Shown here piece after piece: positions 1-6,967 of a stretch of 12,957 bases of DNA. Origin of the DNA: JAHIJO01 sp964486075 (GTDB lineage Bacteria; Verrucomicrobiota; Kiritimatiellia; JAAZAB01). The notes under the pieces are model-generated. The model did no database searches. It had not been told where the DNA came from and saw nothing but the letters and a program-made list of their open reading frames with translations. Numbering within the stretch: the stretch's first letter is position 1; each line of letters begins with the position of its first letter. The position numbers and the translations under genes are program-made. The stretch covers positions 1-12,957 of the forward strand of contig CAZALU010000084.1 in the NCBI GenBank assembly GCA_964486075.1, written 5' to 3'.

Positions 1-60
1 GTAGCCGACATCGCTGATGGCGGTCCTAATCCGAGGACCGCGACCATCGGTCGCGACTAC
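1..60. repeat. Cloverleaf-like palindromic repeat, copy 1
   Basis: The element begins GTAG and ends CTAC. Inside are three consecutive hairpins: left CCGACATC(5-12)/GATGGCGG(16-23), one mismatch; central GGTCCT(22-27)/AGGACC(34-39), perfect; right CGCGACC(39-45)/GGTCGCG(49-55), perfect. Together these give a cloverleaf-like fold closed by a short terminal stem. A related element lies at 6968-7047 with almost the same first 25 bases and the same three-arm plan. I infer a dispersed, non-coding, REP/MITE-like family. The window edge coincides with its start, so more may lie to the left. Confidence 0.75.
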
Positions 61-84
61 AACACTTTAAAATTCCTTCGCATT

Positions 85-112
85 AAATTAGGCTCCGCGG
101 CGGAGCGACTTT
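85..112. repeat. AAATTAGG hairpin repeat, copy 1
   Basis: AAATTAGG is followed by a perfect hairpin, GCTCCG(92-97)/CGGAGC(101-106), and then GACTTTA. The same plan (AAATTAGG, GC-rich hairpin, AACTTTTA) recurs at 6928-6966 behind argD, where it could act as a terminator. Here no plus-strand gene ends upstream, so it is better read as a dispersed repeat. Confidence 0.6.
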
Positions 113-273
113 ATCCCAAGGTAGGGCGAACCCTCCGGGTGAGCCGTTCAGCAGCGGACGGCTCGGCAAGGACCATCCTCACGTGACCGCGTTGGCACGT
201 GGAACGTGACTCACGTGGCGGTCCGGGTGAATTTTGCGCCAGCTCGGCGCACAATTCAGGTCCTATCCGTCCG
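113..273. other. Gene-free palindrome-rich spacer
   Basis: I see no credible gene here. The stretch holds several inverted repeats: GAGCCG(149-141 region)/CGGCTC around 141-165; a GGACC...CACGTG / CACGTG...GGTCC arrangement at about 171-224; and a 12-bp stem with one mismatch at 229-257 (GAATTTTGCGCC, loop AGCTC, GGCGCACAATTC). The last hairpin lies just past the stop codon of the minus-strand gene ending at 274. It could serve as that operon's 3' end, but lacks a U-run on that strand. Confidence 0.5.
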
Positions 274-798
274 TCAATGACTACGCAGGTACCAAAGCAA
301 CCAGGCCAGTGCAATCACCGCCGCGATCAACATCACGATCGCCTTATTGCGCAGCACGCGGCTTTCCTGTCGTGAAGGACGCAAGTTTGGAAAATGACCG
401 GCCATGAAATAATGGGCGAATTTTTCCCGGCCGGACCGCTGAGCGTAGGCAACCGGCGGGGGAGCAGTCCGCGGCTGGCTCACACCTTTGGCGGGCAAAC
501 CGGCGAACAATTCGCCCGATTGACTGGAAGGCACTGGCGTTTTCGCGGCAAAGGCGAATAACTCGCCGTCATCCGGTTGGATACCGCCGATTCCTGCCGG
601 CACATCTGGCGGCGACGCAGCCGGCTCGGGTGCCGCCGCCGGCTGCTCATGCAAAGGCGACTGCTTGACGCCCGCTCTCGCTGCGGTTGCCGGGGTATTT
701 TGAGCAACAGTCTTAAGATTCCGGCTGACGCTGGACATCTCCTTCCGGAGTTCCTCCAGCCGCCGATCGATCGTTGAAAGTTTCTTTTTCTTAAACAC
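274..798 (-). CDS. Uncharacterised tail-anchored membrane protein with Pro/Ala-rich linker
   Basis: I do not recognise this 174-residue protein. It starts at a GTG (GCGGGGATTACA precedes it, a usable ribosome binding site). Residues 1-8 are lysine-rich (MFKKKK). Residues 8-35 are a charged, probably coiled-coil helix. Residues 36-120 are a Pro/Ala/Ser-rich linker containing the pentapeptide GELFA twice (78-82 and 95-99). A basic segment (GREKFAHYF and SRQESRVLRNK, about 123-152) leads into one membrane helix at about 153-170, ending in LRSH. With no signal peptide, a C-terminal anchor with cytoplasmic N-terminus is expected. It is the third gene of a minus-strand operon, 72 bases after the coiled-coil gene, and no function can be named. 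Confidence 0.75.
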   Translation of the reverse strand: MFKKKKLSTIDRRLEELRKEMSSVSRNLKTVAQNTPATAARAGVKQSPLHEQPAAAPEPAASPPDVPAGIGGIQPDDGELFAFAAKTPVPSSQSGELFAGLPAKGVSQPRTAPPPVAYAQRSGREKFAHYFMAGHFPNLRPSRQESRVLRNKAIVMLIAAVIALAWLLWYLRSH

Positions 799-870
799 TG
801 TAATCCCCGCTCAGGCCTGCATAAGGACAGGCCAAAAAACCTCTGATTGACGATACTGACCGATTTAGCT

Positions 871-1605
871 TCAATACAACTTGGCGATTATCAGCCCGAT
901 GAGCACGGCCAGAACCACGGTGACCGGCAGGCTCACGGCAAACCCCAATTTCAGCCAACCCAGGAAACTGCGCTGCGGGGCGGACTGGCCCAGCATATCG
1001 CCATAAAGCAACGGCTTGCCATCCAGCAGTCCCTCGTTGCGGTTCTCGCGCAGGACGTCCACACGGGCCAAAGCCTTATTGTATTCTTTGCGGGCATTGT
1101 CCACGATCGCCAGCGACTTGAACAACTCCTCGCGGTAGCCGGTGCTGTCGGAGGGCCACTGTTCCTCCCTGAACGCGCGCATACCGGACAGCAGCATTTT
1201 GAAATGTTTTTCGGTTTCGACCAGCAGCTCCAGGCGCTGGTTGACCAGGACCTCCTCACGTTCCAGCGAGACCAGGCTCTGTTCCAGGCGGTCAATCATC
1301 TCGCGCTTGCCGGTCTCGTATTTTTCCTGGCTGGCCCGCAATTGCTCAAGCGAACTCTTTTCACGTTCCAATGCCTCTTGACGGGAATGCAAACGCTCCA
1401 GCTCATCCATCTTGGTGGCCACCTGGCTGTTGATTTCCTCCTTGCGCTGGGTCAGGGGCATCAGATTGAGGTCCTCGTCCGGGATGGTCCCCGAGCGCGG
1501 CGCCGCCTCGCTGTCCCCGGCCTCGTTAACCGACCCCGTTTTAACTTCCGGGACGGCATCGCGCCGCTGAATCAGGTCGTCGTCAAAATAATCCTTATTA
1601 CTCAT
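871..1605 (-). CDS. Uncharacterised coiled-coil protein with C-terminal membrane anchor
   Basis: This 244-residue protein is of no family I can name. Residues 1-50 are acidic and probably disordered. Residues about 52-190 are rich in Glu, Lys, Arg and Leu with heptad-like spacing, so a long coiled coil is likely, possibly broken near 147-157 (EEQWPSDSTGY). Residues about 217-242 form a single membrane helix, followed by KLY. There is no signal peptide, so it should sit tail-anchored with its coil in the cytoplasm. The start ATG overlaps the stop of the lipoprotein gene upstream (ATGA), and CAGGAGACACC provides a strong ribosome binding site, so the two genes are very likely translationally coupled. 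Its downstream partner is also tail-anchored, which suggests a membrane complex. Confidence 0.8.
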   Translation of the reverse strand: MSNKDYFDDDLIQRRDAVPEVKTGSVNEAGDSEAAPRSGTIPDEDLNLMPLTQRKEEINSQVATKMDELERLHSRQEALEREKSSLEQLRASQEKYETGKREMIDRLEQSLVSLEREEVLVNQRLELLVETEKHFKMLLSGMRAFREEQWPSDSTGYREELFKSLAIVDNARKEYNKALARVDVLRENRNEGLLDGKPLLYGDMLGQSAPQRSFLGWLKLGFAVSLPVTVVLAVLIGLIIAKLY

Positions 1606-2348
1606 GGTGTCTCCTGTATTGATGGCGTCGAGGATAAAGGCGGAATGATCAAGGTCTGGCCCGGCCGCAATTTTTGCGGACTGGCAAGCGTCTTGCGGTT
1701 AGCCTCGAAAATCACCTTCCATTTGGCTGGGTTTCGATATAACTTCGCTGCAATCATGGAAAGGGTTTCATGTTCCTGAACCCGGTAAACCTGGATGGCA
1801 GCAGTTGCAGCGGGCGCCAGCGGTTTTTTTTCTTTAGCCGTCGCGGCGATTCCAGCGGAGCTCCCGCCGCGCTGGGCCGCATTTTCACGCAGCGTCCGCA
1901 AATCGTCTTTGAGCCGGACGTTTTCCTCCTGGAGCGTTCTGAGTTTTTCGGTAAAGCCCGGCAACTGATCAGAAACGGAAGCAGCGAACGATAAACGCGC
2001 CTTGCGGATCATTTCCTCGATCATAGCCTTCTTGTCAGTCCCTGGGCGCAGTTCCAAGTAACGTTGATAATGATAAATTGCCCGCACATAATCCTTGCTA
2101 AAGTCGTCATAAAGCAAGGCGGCTTCGAGATGGGCCTGGGCCAAACCCGGGCGTTTTTCCAAGGTCTGGTTGAAACACGCCAGCGCACCAACCCGATCGC
2201 CGCCATCGGCTTTGGCCCGGGCCTTGCGGACCAGCGGGTCCTGTATTTCCAACAGGTCGATTTTAGCTGTCTGTTTGCCGCATCCGCCCAGGAGCAAGAC
2301 CAAGGCCAGCGCTGTAGAACCTATTCCCCGCAAGAGACAAATGGCCAT
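1602..2348 (-). CDS. LysM-domain lipoprotein with TPR-like repeats
   Basis: The 248-residue product has a lipoprotein signal peptide (MAICLLRG, hydrophobic core, lipobox LLGG-C with Cys23). Residues about 35-125 are TPR-like helices (GALACFNQTLEKRPGLAQAHL; AIYHYQRYLELRPG). Residues 132-158 form a short coiled coil, then an Ala/Lys-rich linker, and 186-237 are a LysM module (YRVQEHETLSMIAAKLY ... LRPGQTLIIPPL), which in this family binds peptidoglycan. The start at 2348 is chosen because GGGAG lies 8-12 bases upstream and the signal peptide begins there; the frame stays open to 2540 but that extension crosses the promoter. It is the first gene of the operon and probably anchors the two tail-anchored partners' complex to the cell wall (inference). 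Confidence 0.85.
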   Translation of the reverse strand: MAICLLRGIGSTALALVLLLGGCGKQTAKIDLLEIQDPLVRKARAKADGGDRVGALACFNQTLEKRPGLAQAHLEAALLYDDFSKDYVRAIYHYQRYLELRPGTDKKAMIEEMIRKARLSFAASVSDQLPGFTEKLRTLQEENVRLKDDLRTLRENAAQRGGSSAGIAATAKEKKPLAPAATAAIQVYRVQEHETLSMIAAKLYRNPAKWKVIFEANRKTLASPQKLRPGQTLIIPPLSSTPSIQETP

Positions 2349-2456
2349 CGCGATCAACTCCCGAAATGAAAGGTCAATACCAGTCAAATAATCTGGTGCG
2401 TGTATACCACTGAAGCAGCCGCCCGTGCAAGATAAATCCCAACTGCATATTAATTG

Positions 2457-2486
2457 ATTATATTCTAATGCGGGTCTTGCCCGCAA
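2457..2486 (-). promoter_or_regulatory. Promoter of the lipoprotein operon, with possible operator
   Basis: On the minus strand TTGCGG (2481-2486) and a perfect TATAAT (2457-2462) are separated by 18 bases. Transcription would begin near 2450, leaving a leader of about 100 bases before the ATG at 2348. The spacer and -35 box overlap a perfect inverted repeat, TGCGGG-TCTTG-CCCGCA (2469-2485), well placed to act as an operator. The promoter call is from sequence match only. Confidence 0.6.
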
Positions 2487-2640
2487 CCCAAGCGTGTTGC
2501 ATTCGGTTCGAAACAGGATGAGCCGATCATGATGTGGCACCGCTCTATGAGTGAAAAGCAGATCGGCAAAAAACGCGATCTTAGGGCGTGGCTACAATCC
2601 GGAGCTCTCCTTGACACATTTGATCAGATTGGTTGTCCGG

Positions 2641-2688
2641 TTTTTTTTGGTTTTTAAGATTGACACCATCGGCCGCGCGGGTTATGTT
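2641..2688 (+). promoter_or_regulatory. Strong sigma70-type promoter of the rplM operon
   Basis: TTGACA (2660-2665) and TATGTT (2683-2688) are separated by exactly 17 bases. T-tracts at 2641-2648 and 2651-2655 lie immediately upstream, in the position of an UP element as expected for a ribosomal protein promoter. The predicted start near 2695 leaves a leader of about 24 bases before the rplM ATG. Confidence 0.75.
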
Positions 2689-2718
2689 TTCTGGTTTTTA
2701 CCAACAGAAAGGTTGATC

Positions 2719-3147
2719 ATGAAAACGACTTTACCGAAGGAAGCGGAAATTATTCGCGCTTGGCACTTGGTTAATGCCGAAAACAAGGTGCTGGGACGGA
2801 TGGCCGTCAAAATAGCCAATTTAGTAAGAGGCAAAACCAAACCAGCGTTTACGCCGCATATCGACACGGGCGATTACGTGGTTGTTATTAACGCCCGCAA
2901 GGTAAAACTGACGGGCAAAAAAGACGAGCAGAAAACATACGTGGATTATTCAGGATTCCGAAGCGGTTTGAAGACCAAGACCGCCGCCGCCGTGCGCCAG
3001 CGGTGCCCGGAACGCATGATTTACGACGCCGTCAAACGTATGCTGCCAAAAAACCGCCTGATGCGCACGGCTTTCCTGCGACTGAAAGTTTATCCGGATG
3101 CCGCACATCCGCATGCGGCCCAAAATCCGAAACCGCTTGAAGTTTAA
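2719..3147 (+). CDS. rplM: 50S ribosomal protein L13
   Basis: The 142-residue product has the family's usual length and conserved blocks: WHLVNAENKVLGRMA near the N-terminus, GDYVVVINARKV, a YVDYSGFRSGLK stretch, and the C-terminal MLPKNRLMR, RLKVYPDAAHPHAAQ and NPKPLEV. L13 binds 23S rRNA early in assembly of the large subunit. The ATG at 2719 is chosen because homologs begin here and AGAAAGG lies upstream; the frame is open to 2551 but that would span the promoter. rpsI follows after 20 bases, the standard rplM-rpsI pairing. Confidence 0.97.
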   Translation: MKTTLPKEAEIIRAWHLVNAENKVLGRMAVKIANLVRGKTKPAFTPHIDTGDYVVVINARKVKLTGKKDEQKTYVDYSGFRSGLKTKTAAAVRQRCPERMIYDAVKRMLPKNRLMRTAFLRLKVYPDAAHPHAAQNPKPLEV

Positions 3148-3167
3148 CGACACAAAGGAGATCAACC

Positions 3168-3566
3168 GTGGACAAAACCAAACCCGACATCAGAGCCACC
3201 GGCCGTCGGAAATGCTCGGTGGCCTCAGTACGCCTCCGCGAAGGAACCGGAAAACTTGAAATCAACGGACGCGAGTTCAATGATTATTTCCCCATGACAC
3301 CCATCCGCAACTTCGTGCTCCAGCCGCTGAAGCTGACCAACACCGATACGCGCTTCGATATCCGGGCCAAGCTCAGCGGTGGCGGGATCGTCGGCCAGGC
3401 CGGCGCCCTGCGCCACGGCATCGCCCGCGCCCTGATCGGAGTTGATATATCGCTGCGCCAGGTGCTGAAAGCCAGCGGATTCCTGACTCGTGATTCGCGC
3501 GGCAAGGAACGCAAGAAGACCGGACAACCCGGTGCCCGTAAGCGCTTCCAGTTCTCCAAGCGCTAG
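3168..3566 (+). CDS. rpsI: 30S ribosomal protein S9
   Basis: The 132-residue product carries the S9 hallmarks: TGRRKCSVASVRL near the start, GGGIVGQAGALRHGIARAL in the middle and the basic tail ending RKRFQFSKR, which reaches toward the P-site tRNA. It starts at GTG behind AAAGGAG. The stop codon TAG is embedded in AGGAG, which also serves as ribosome binding site for argJ, so the arginine genes appear to be read from the ribosomal protein transcript. Confidence 0.97.
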   Translation: MDKTKPDIRATGRRKCSVASVRLREGTGKLEINGREFNDYFPMTPIRNFVLQPLKLTNTDTRFDIRAKLSGGGIVGQAGALRHGIARALIGVDISLRQVLKASGFLTRDSRGKERKKTGQPGARKRFQFSKR

Positions 3567-3580
3567 GAGTCTGTCGTTAA

Positions 3581-4807
3581 TTGCACTGGGTTTTCGTGAA
3601 GAAAAAAATCGTCCAGATCGATGGCCATCTCACCTCCCCGCGGGGATTCTTGGCCAGTGGAGTGCAGGCCGGCATCAAGAACGACAAAAAGGATATGGCC
3701 CTGCTGGTGTCAGAAACGCCCTGCTCCGCTGCTGGCGTCTATACTACCAACCGCGTGCAGGCCGCACCGGTCCATTTTTGTCGGGCACGCACTCCCGGCG
3801 TCAACCTGCGCGGCTTCATTATCAACAGCGGCAACGCCAATGCCTGTACGGGCGCGCAGGGCATCCGTGACACCGAGGCCATGGCCCGCAAAACAGAGGC
3901 CCGGCTGGGCCTCGCCACGGACAGCGTCCTGGTTTGTTCCACCGGCACGATCGGCCGCCCCCTGCCCATGGACACCGTAATCCGGGGCATTGACCTGGCG
4001 GCGGACGCCATCACGGAATCCGGCGGACCGGATGCGGCGCGCGCGATCATGACCACCGACACGCGTCCCAAGCAGGTTGCGTTTCAATTCAAGCTGGACG
4101 ATAAAACCGTTACGCTGGGCGGCATGGCCAAGGGCTCCGGCATGATCAATCCCACGATGGCCACGATGTTGGCTTTCCTAACCACCGACGCCGCGATCGA
4201 ACCCTCAGCCCTGCAGACGGCACTGGCTGCGGCGGTCGAACGGAGCTTTAACCGGATCACCGTGGACGGCGATCAGAGCACAAACGACACCGTGCTCTGC
4301 CTGGCCAACGGGCTGGCCGGCAATACGTCGCTAACTCCGGAGCATGCGGATTGGAAAACTTTCCGGAATGCGCTCAATGCGGCAACCCTGCAACTGGCGC
4401 TGATGATCGTCAAGGACGGCGAAGGAGCCAGCAAGCTGGTAACGATCAATGTCAAAGGCGCGCCCGGCCGACGCGCGGCAAACCGGGTGGCGCGCGCCGT
4501 GGCCAATTCCCTGCTCGTCAAAACATCATGGTTTGGGGCGGACCCCAACTGGGGCCGGGTGATCGCCGCGATCGGCTATGCCGGCGCGCCGGTCAATCCG
4601 GAATCGATCGACATCGCCTATGACGGACGCTTGGCAGTCCGTCAGGGTCAATCCGCCGGACTGGACCCCGAAACGCTGCGTGGGATCATCCTCAAGCCGG
4701 AGTTTACGATCGATATCGACCTGCACCTCGGCCAATCGGTTTACACGGTTTACACCTGCGACTGCAGCGATCAATACGTCCATATCAACGCTTCGTATAT
4801 GACATGA
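3581..4807 (+). CDS. argJ: Bifunctional ornithine acetyltransferase / N-acetylglutamate synthase
   Basis: ArgJ transfers the acetyl group from N-acetylornithine to glutamate (cyclic arginine pathway) and in bifunctional forms also makes N-acetylglutamate from acetyl-CoA. The 408-residue protein has the oxyanion-hole motif CSTGTIG (119-125), and the self-cleavage site KGSGMINPTMATML, with Thr195 as the expected nucleophile and first residue of the beta chain. The C-terminus YVHINASYMT is typical. The TTG start at 3581 is preferred since AGGAG lies 11 bases upstream; a GTG at 3596 is the alternative. The stop overlaps the argB start. Whether it is mono- or bifunctional cannot be decided from sequence alone. 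Confidence 0.95.
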   Translation: MHWVFVKKKIVQIDGHLTSPRGFLASGVQAGIKNDKKDMALLVSETPCSAAGVYTTNRVQAAPVHFCRARTPGVNLRGFIINSGNANACTGAQGIRDTEAMARKTEARLGLATDSVLVCSTGTIGRPLPMDTVIRGIDLAADAITESGGPDAARAIMTTDTRPKQVAFQFKLDDKTVTLGGMAKGSGMINPTMATMLAFLTTDAAIEPSALQTALAAAVERSFNRITVDGDQSTNDTVLCLANGLAGNTSLTPEHADWKTFRNALNAATLQLALMIVKDGEGASKLVTINVKGAPGRRAANRVARAVANSLLVKTSWFGADPNWGRVIAAIGYAGAPVNPESIDIAYDGRLAVRQGQSAGLDPETLRGIILKPEFTIDIDLHLGQSVYTVYTCDCSDQYVHINASYMT

Positions 4808-5676
4808 AAACGATCATCGAAAAAGCCGGCGTCCTGATCGAAGCTATGCCCTACATCCGCGCCTTTCGCGGCGAGACGGTCGTCATCAAGTTCGGCGGGA
4901 GCGCCATGGAAGACAAGTCCTGTCACGACGGCATTCTGGCCGACGCTGCCTTCCTGGAATGTGTGGGCCTTAAGCCGGTGATCGTGCATGGCGGAGGCAA
5001 GGCAATTTCCAGGCGCATGGCCAGCGAAGGACTGCAGACAGTGTTTATCAACGGCCTGCGCGTGACCGATGCGAAGATGGTACGCTTGGTAGAGGAAGTG
5101 CTCAACCACGAGGTCAATGTCGAGCTGGTTGAAACCCTCGTGGCCCGCGGGGCGCAGGCCACTGGTATCCAGGGTCCCAGTATTCTGCAAGCCGAAAAAT
5201 TTATGCCGCCGGATCTGCGGACACAGCAGCCGGTAGATCTCGGGTTCGTGGGCCGCATCGTTGCCGTGAGTGTCGCACCGGTCAGGGCCTGCCTTGACGC
5301 AGGATTGCTACCGGTAATCACCCCGCTGGGCCGCGACGCCACCGGTGCCATCTACAACACCAACGCCGACGATGCCGCCGGCGCAGTTGCCTGCGCCCTT
5401 AAGGCCCGCAAGTTGGTATTTCTTTCGGATGTACCCGGCCTGTTACGGGACCCCAAGGACCCTGACTCGATCATGTCGACCGTTAGCCGGAAAGAGGTTC
5501 AATCATTGATCACTAGCGGCGTCATTGGTGGCGGCATGCTTCCCAAAATCCAGGGCGCGTTGGATGCCATCGCGGCCGGGGTCGGCAAAGTGCATATCAT
5601 CGACGGCCGCACACCGCATTCACTGTTATTAGAAATATTCACAGACCAAGGCATAGGAACGGAGATAACTCAATGA
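4804..5676 (+). CDS. argB: Acetylglutamate kinase
   Basis: ArgB phosphorylates N-acetylglutamate. The 290-residue protein belongs to the amino acid kinase fold: IKFGGSAM (Lys29, Gly31, Gly32), VHGGGK (61-66), GLRVTD with Arg86, the NTNADDAAGA block (185-194), FLSDVPGLL, and Lys248 in GGGMLPK. An N-terminal helix before the kinase core (IIEKAGVLIEAMPYI) and the C-terminal HSLLLEIFTDQGIGTEI resemble arginine-inhibited hexameric enzymes, so feedback inhibition by arginine is likely (family knowledge plus inference). Its start overlaps the argJ stop (ATGA), and its own stop overlaps the argD start the same way. Confidence 0.95.
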   Translation: MKTIIEKAGVLIEAMPYIRAFRGETVVIKFGGSAMEDKSCHDGILADAAFLECVGLKPVIVHGGGKAISRRMASEGLQTVFINGLRVTDAKMVRLVEEVLNHEVNVELVETLVARGAQATGIQGPSILQAEKFMPPDLRTQQPVDLGFVGRIVAVSVAPVRACLDAGLLPVITPLGRDATGAIYNTNADDAAGAVACALKARKLVFLSDVPGLLRDPKDPDSIMSTVSRKEVQSLITSGVIGGGMLPKIQGALDAIAAGVGKVHIIDGRTPHSLLLEIFTDQGIGTEITQ

Positions 5677-6929
5677 CTAAAAGCGAAGATACGATGCAAC
5701 TGTTTGACCAGTATGTGATCCCGACTTATACTCGCAAACCGGTGCTGTTCGTCCGGGGCAAAGGCACGAAGATATGGGACGCCGACGGCAAGGTGTACCT
5801 GGATTTCCTAGCGGGCATATCCGTGACCGGCGTCGGCCACAGCCATCCGCAGTTCAGCGAGGCAATCCGGAACCAGGTAGAACAACTGGTTCATATTTCC
5901 AACCTGTATTACAATGAGAACCAGGGCCTGCTAGCCAGGGAATTATGCGAGATGGCTCTGCACGGCAAGTGTTTTTTCTGTAACTCCGGCGCTGAGGCCA
6001 ACGAGGCGCTGATCAAGCTGGCCCGGCTCTGGGGCCACGAACAGCAGCGCTTCGAAATTGTCAGCATGCGCAATTCCTTCCATGGCCGCACCCTGGCGAC
6101 CTTGACCGCCACGGGCCAGACCAAGGTCCAAAACGGATTCGAACCGCTCCCGATCGGCTTTGTCCATGCCGATTTTAACGACCTGGAATCCGTCAAAAAG
6201 GCCATCACGGAACGTACTGCCGCGATCCTGGTCGAAGCCATCCAGGGCGAAGGCGGCATCATTCCCGCCCAGCCCGAATTCATCAAGGGCTTGCGTGAGT
6301 TATGTGACGAACAAGGTATCCTGCTGTTGTGCGACGAAGTCCAGTGCGGCATGGGCCGGACCGGGCATTGGCTCGCCTTCCAAGCCTACGGGGTCGAACC
6401 GGACGCATTTTCGCTGGCCAAGTCGCTAGGCGGTGGCTATCCCATCGGCGCGCTTGTCACCGGCCCCAAGTTGGCCGATGTTTTACAGCCCGGCAAGCAC
6501 GGCAGCACGTTCGGCGGATCGCCACTGGCCTGTGCCGCTGCCCTGGCCGTGATCAGGATCATCAAGAACGAAGGCCTGTTGCAGCACGCCACCCAGATGG
6601 GCGCACGCTTCAAGCAAGGGCTGCAGGCGTTGGTCGAGAAATACCCGACTTACCTGGCGGAAACACGCGGGCTTGGACTGATGCTGGGGCTGGTCCTCAA
6701 GGAGCCAGCCAAAGTCATGGAAGCCAAGTTGATGGAAATGGGGCTGCTGACCCTAGCCACGGCCGAAAATATAATTCGCTTCCTACCCCCGCTGAACGTC
6801 AAGGCAAGCGAAGTGGATGAAGCGCTGGATATGTTGGATGACGCCTGCGCCGAATTGACCGGCGTGGCCGAGCCGGAGACTGGGGCAGAATCGGCGGTGC
6901 AGGAATCTCCGACAGAAGCAACGGAATAA
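5673..6929 (+). CDS. argD: Acetylornithine aminotransferase
   Basis: ArgD is a PLP-dependent class III aminotransferase that makes N-acetylornithine from the semialdehyde, using glutamate. Visible motifs in the 418 residues: FFCNSGAEANEALIKLAR (101-118), SFHGRTLATL (135-144), LLCDEVQCGMGRTG (218-231), the PLP lysine Lys250 in SLAKSLGGGYPIGA, and HGSTFGGSPLACA. The start at 5673 overlaps argB and has CGGAG upstream; an internal ATG at 5694 is possible. A glutamate-rich tail of about 20 residues (PETGAESAVQESPTEATE) extends beyond the usual end. Related enzymes can also serve the diaminopimelate pathway (N-succinyl-DAP); given the neighbours the arginine role is preferred. Confidence 0.94.
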   Translation: MTKSEDTMQLFDQYVIPTYTRKPVLFVRGKGTKIWDADGKVYLDFLAGISVTGVGHSHPQFSEAIRNQVEQLVHISNLYYNENQGLLARELCEMALHGKCFFCNSGAEANEALIKLARLWGHEQQRFEIVSMRNSFHGRTLATLTATGQTKVQNGFEPLPIGFVHADFNDLESVKKAITERTAAILVEAIQGEGGIIPAQPEFIKGLRELCDEQGILLLCDEVQCGMGRTGHWLAFQAYGVEPDAFSLAKSLGGGYPIGALVTGPKLADVLQPGKHGSTFGGSPLACAAALAVIRIIKNEGLLQHATQMGARFKQGLQALVEKYPTYLAETRGLGLMLGLVLKEPAKVMEAKLMEMGLLTLATAENIIRFLPPLNVKASEVDEALDMLDDACAELTGVAEPETGAESAVQESPTEATE

Positions 6930-6966
6930 ATTAGGCCCCGCGCAGTGCGATTGGGGCAACTTTTAC
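6928..6966 (+). terminator. Hairpin after argD, AAATTAGG repeat copy 2, likely terminator
   Basis: Directly after the argD stop is AAATTAGG, then a hairpin with GCCCC (6935-6939) pairing GGGGC (6953-6957) and an inner CGC/GCG, followed by AACTTTTA. The stem plus short U-run could end the rplM-argD transcript. It shares its plan with 85-112, so this is a repeat family member in a terminator position. Confidence 0.55.
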
Positions 6967-6967
6967 T

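Noticed and set aside
111..314. 67-residue minus-strand open frame
   Set aside because: It runs through the palindromic repeats and the end of the real minus-strand gene, has no ribosome binding site and no protein-like composition.
847..1779. 310-codon plus-strand open frame
   Set aside because: It is antisense to the coiled-coil and lipoprotein genes, is Gln/His/Leu-rich as expected from reversed Glu/Lys/Leu codons, and lacks a recognisable domain.
2349..2540. 64-residue N-terminal extension of the LysM lipoprotein
   Set aside because: It would cross the TATAAT promoter and bury the lipoprotein signal peptide; the ATG at 2348 has its own GGGAG.
2611..2639. A second TTGACA as a promoter
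   Set aside because: No -10 like hexamer is found 16-18 bases downstream (TGTCCG at 17).
2551..2718. N-terminal extension of L13
   Set aside because: It spans the TTGACA-17-TATGTT promoter and L13 proteins start at the internal ATG.
5909..6352. 147-codon minus-strand open frame
   Set aside because: Shadow of argD; low-complexity Ser/Trp-rich translation and no start signal.
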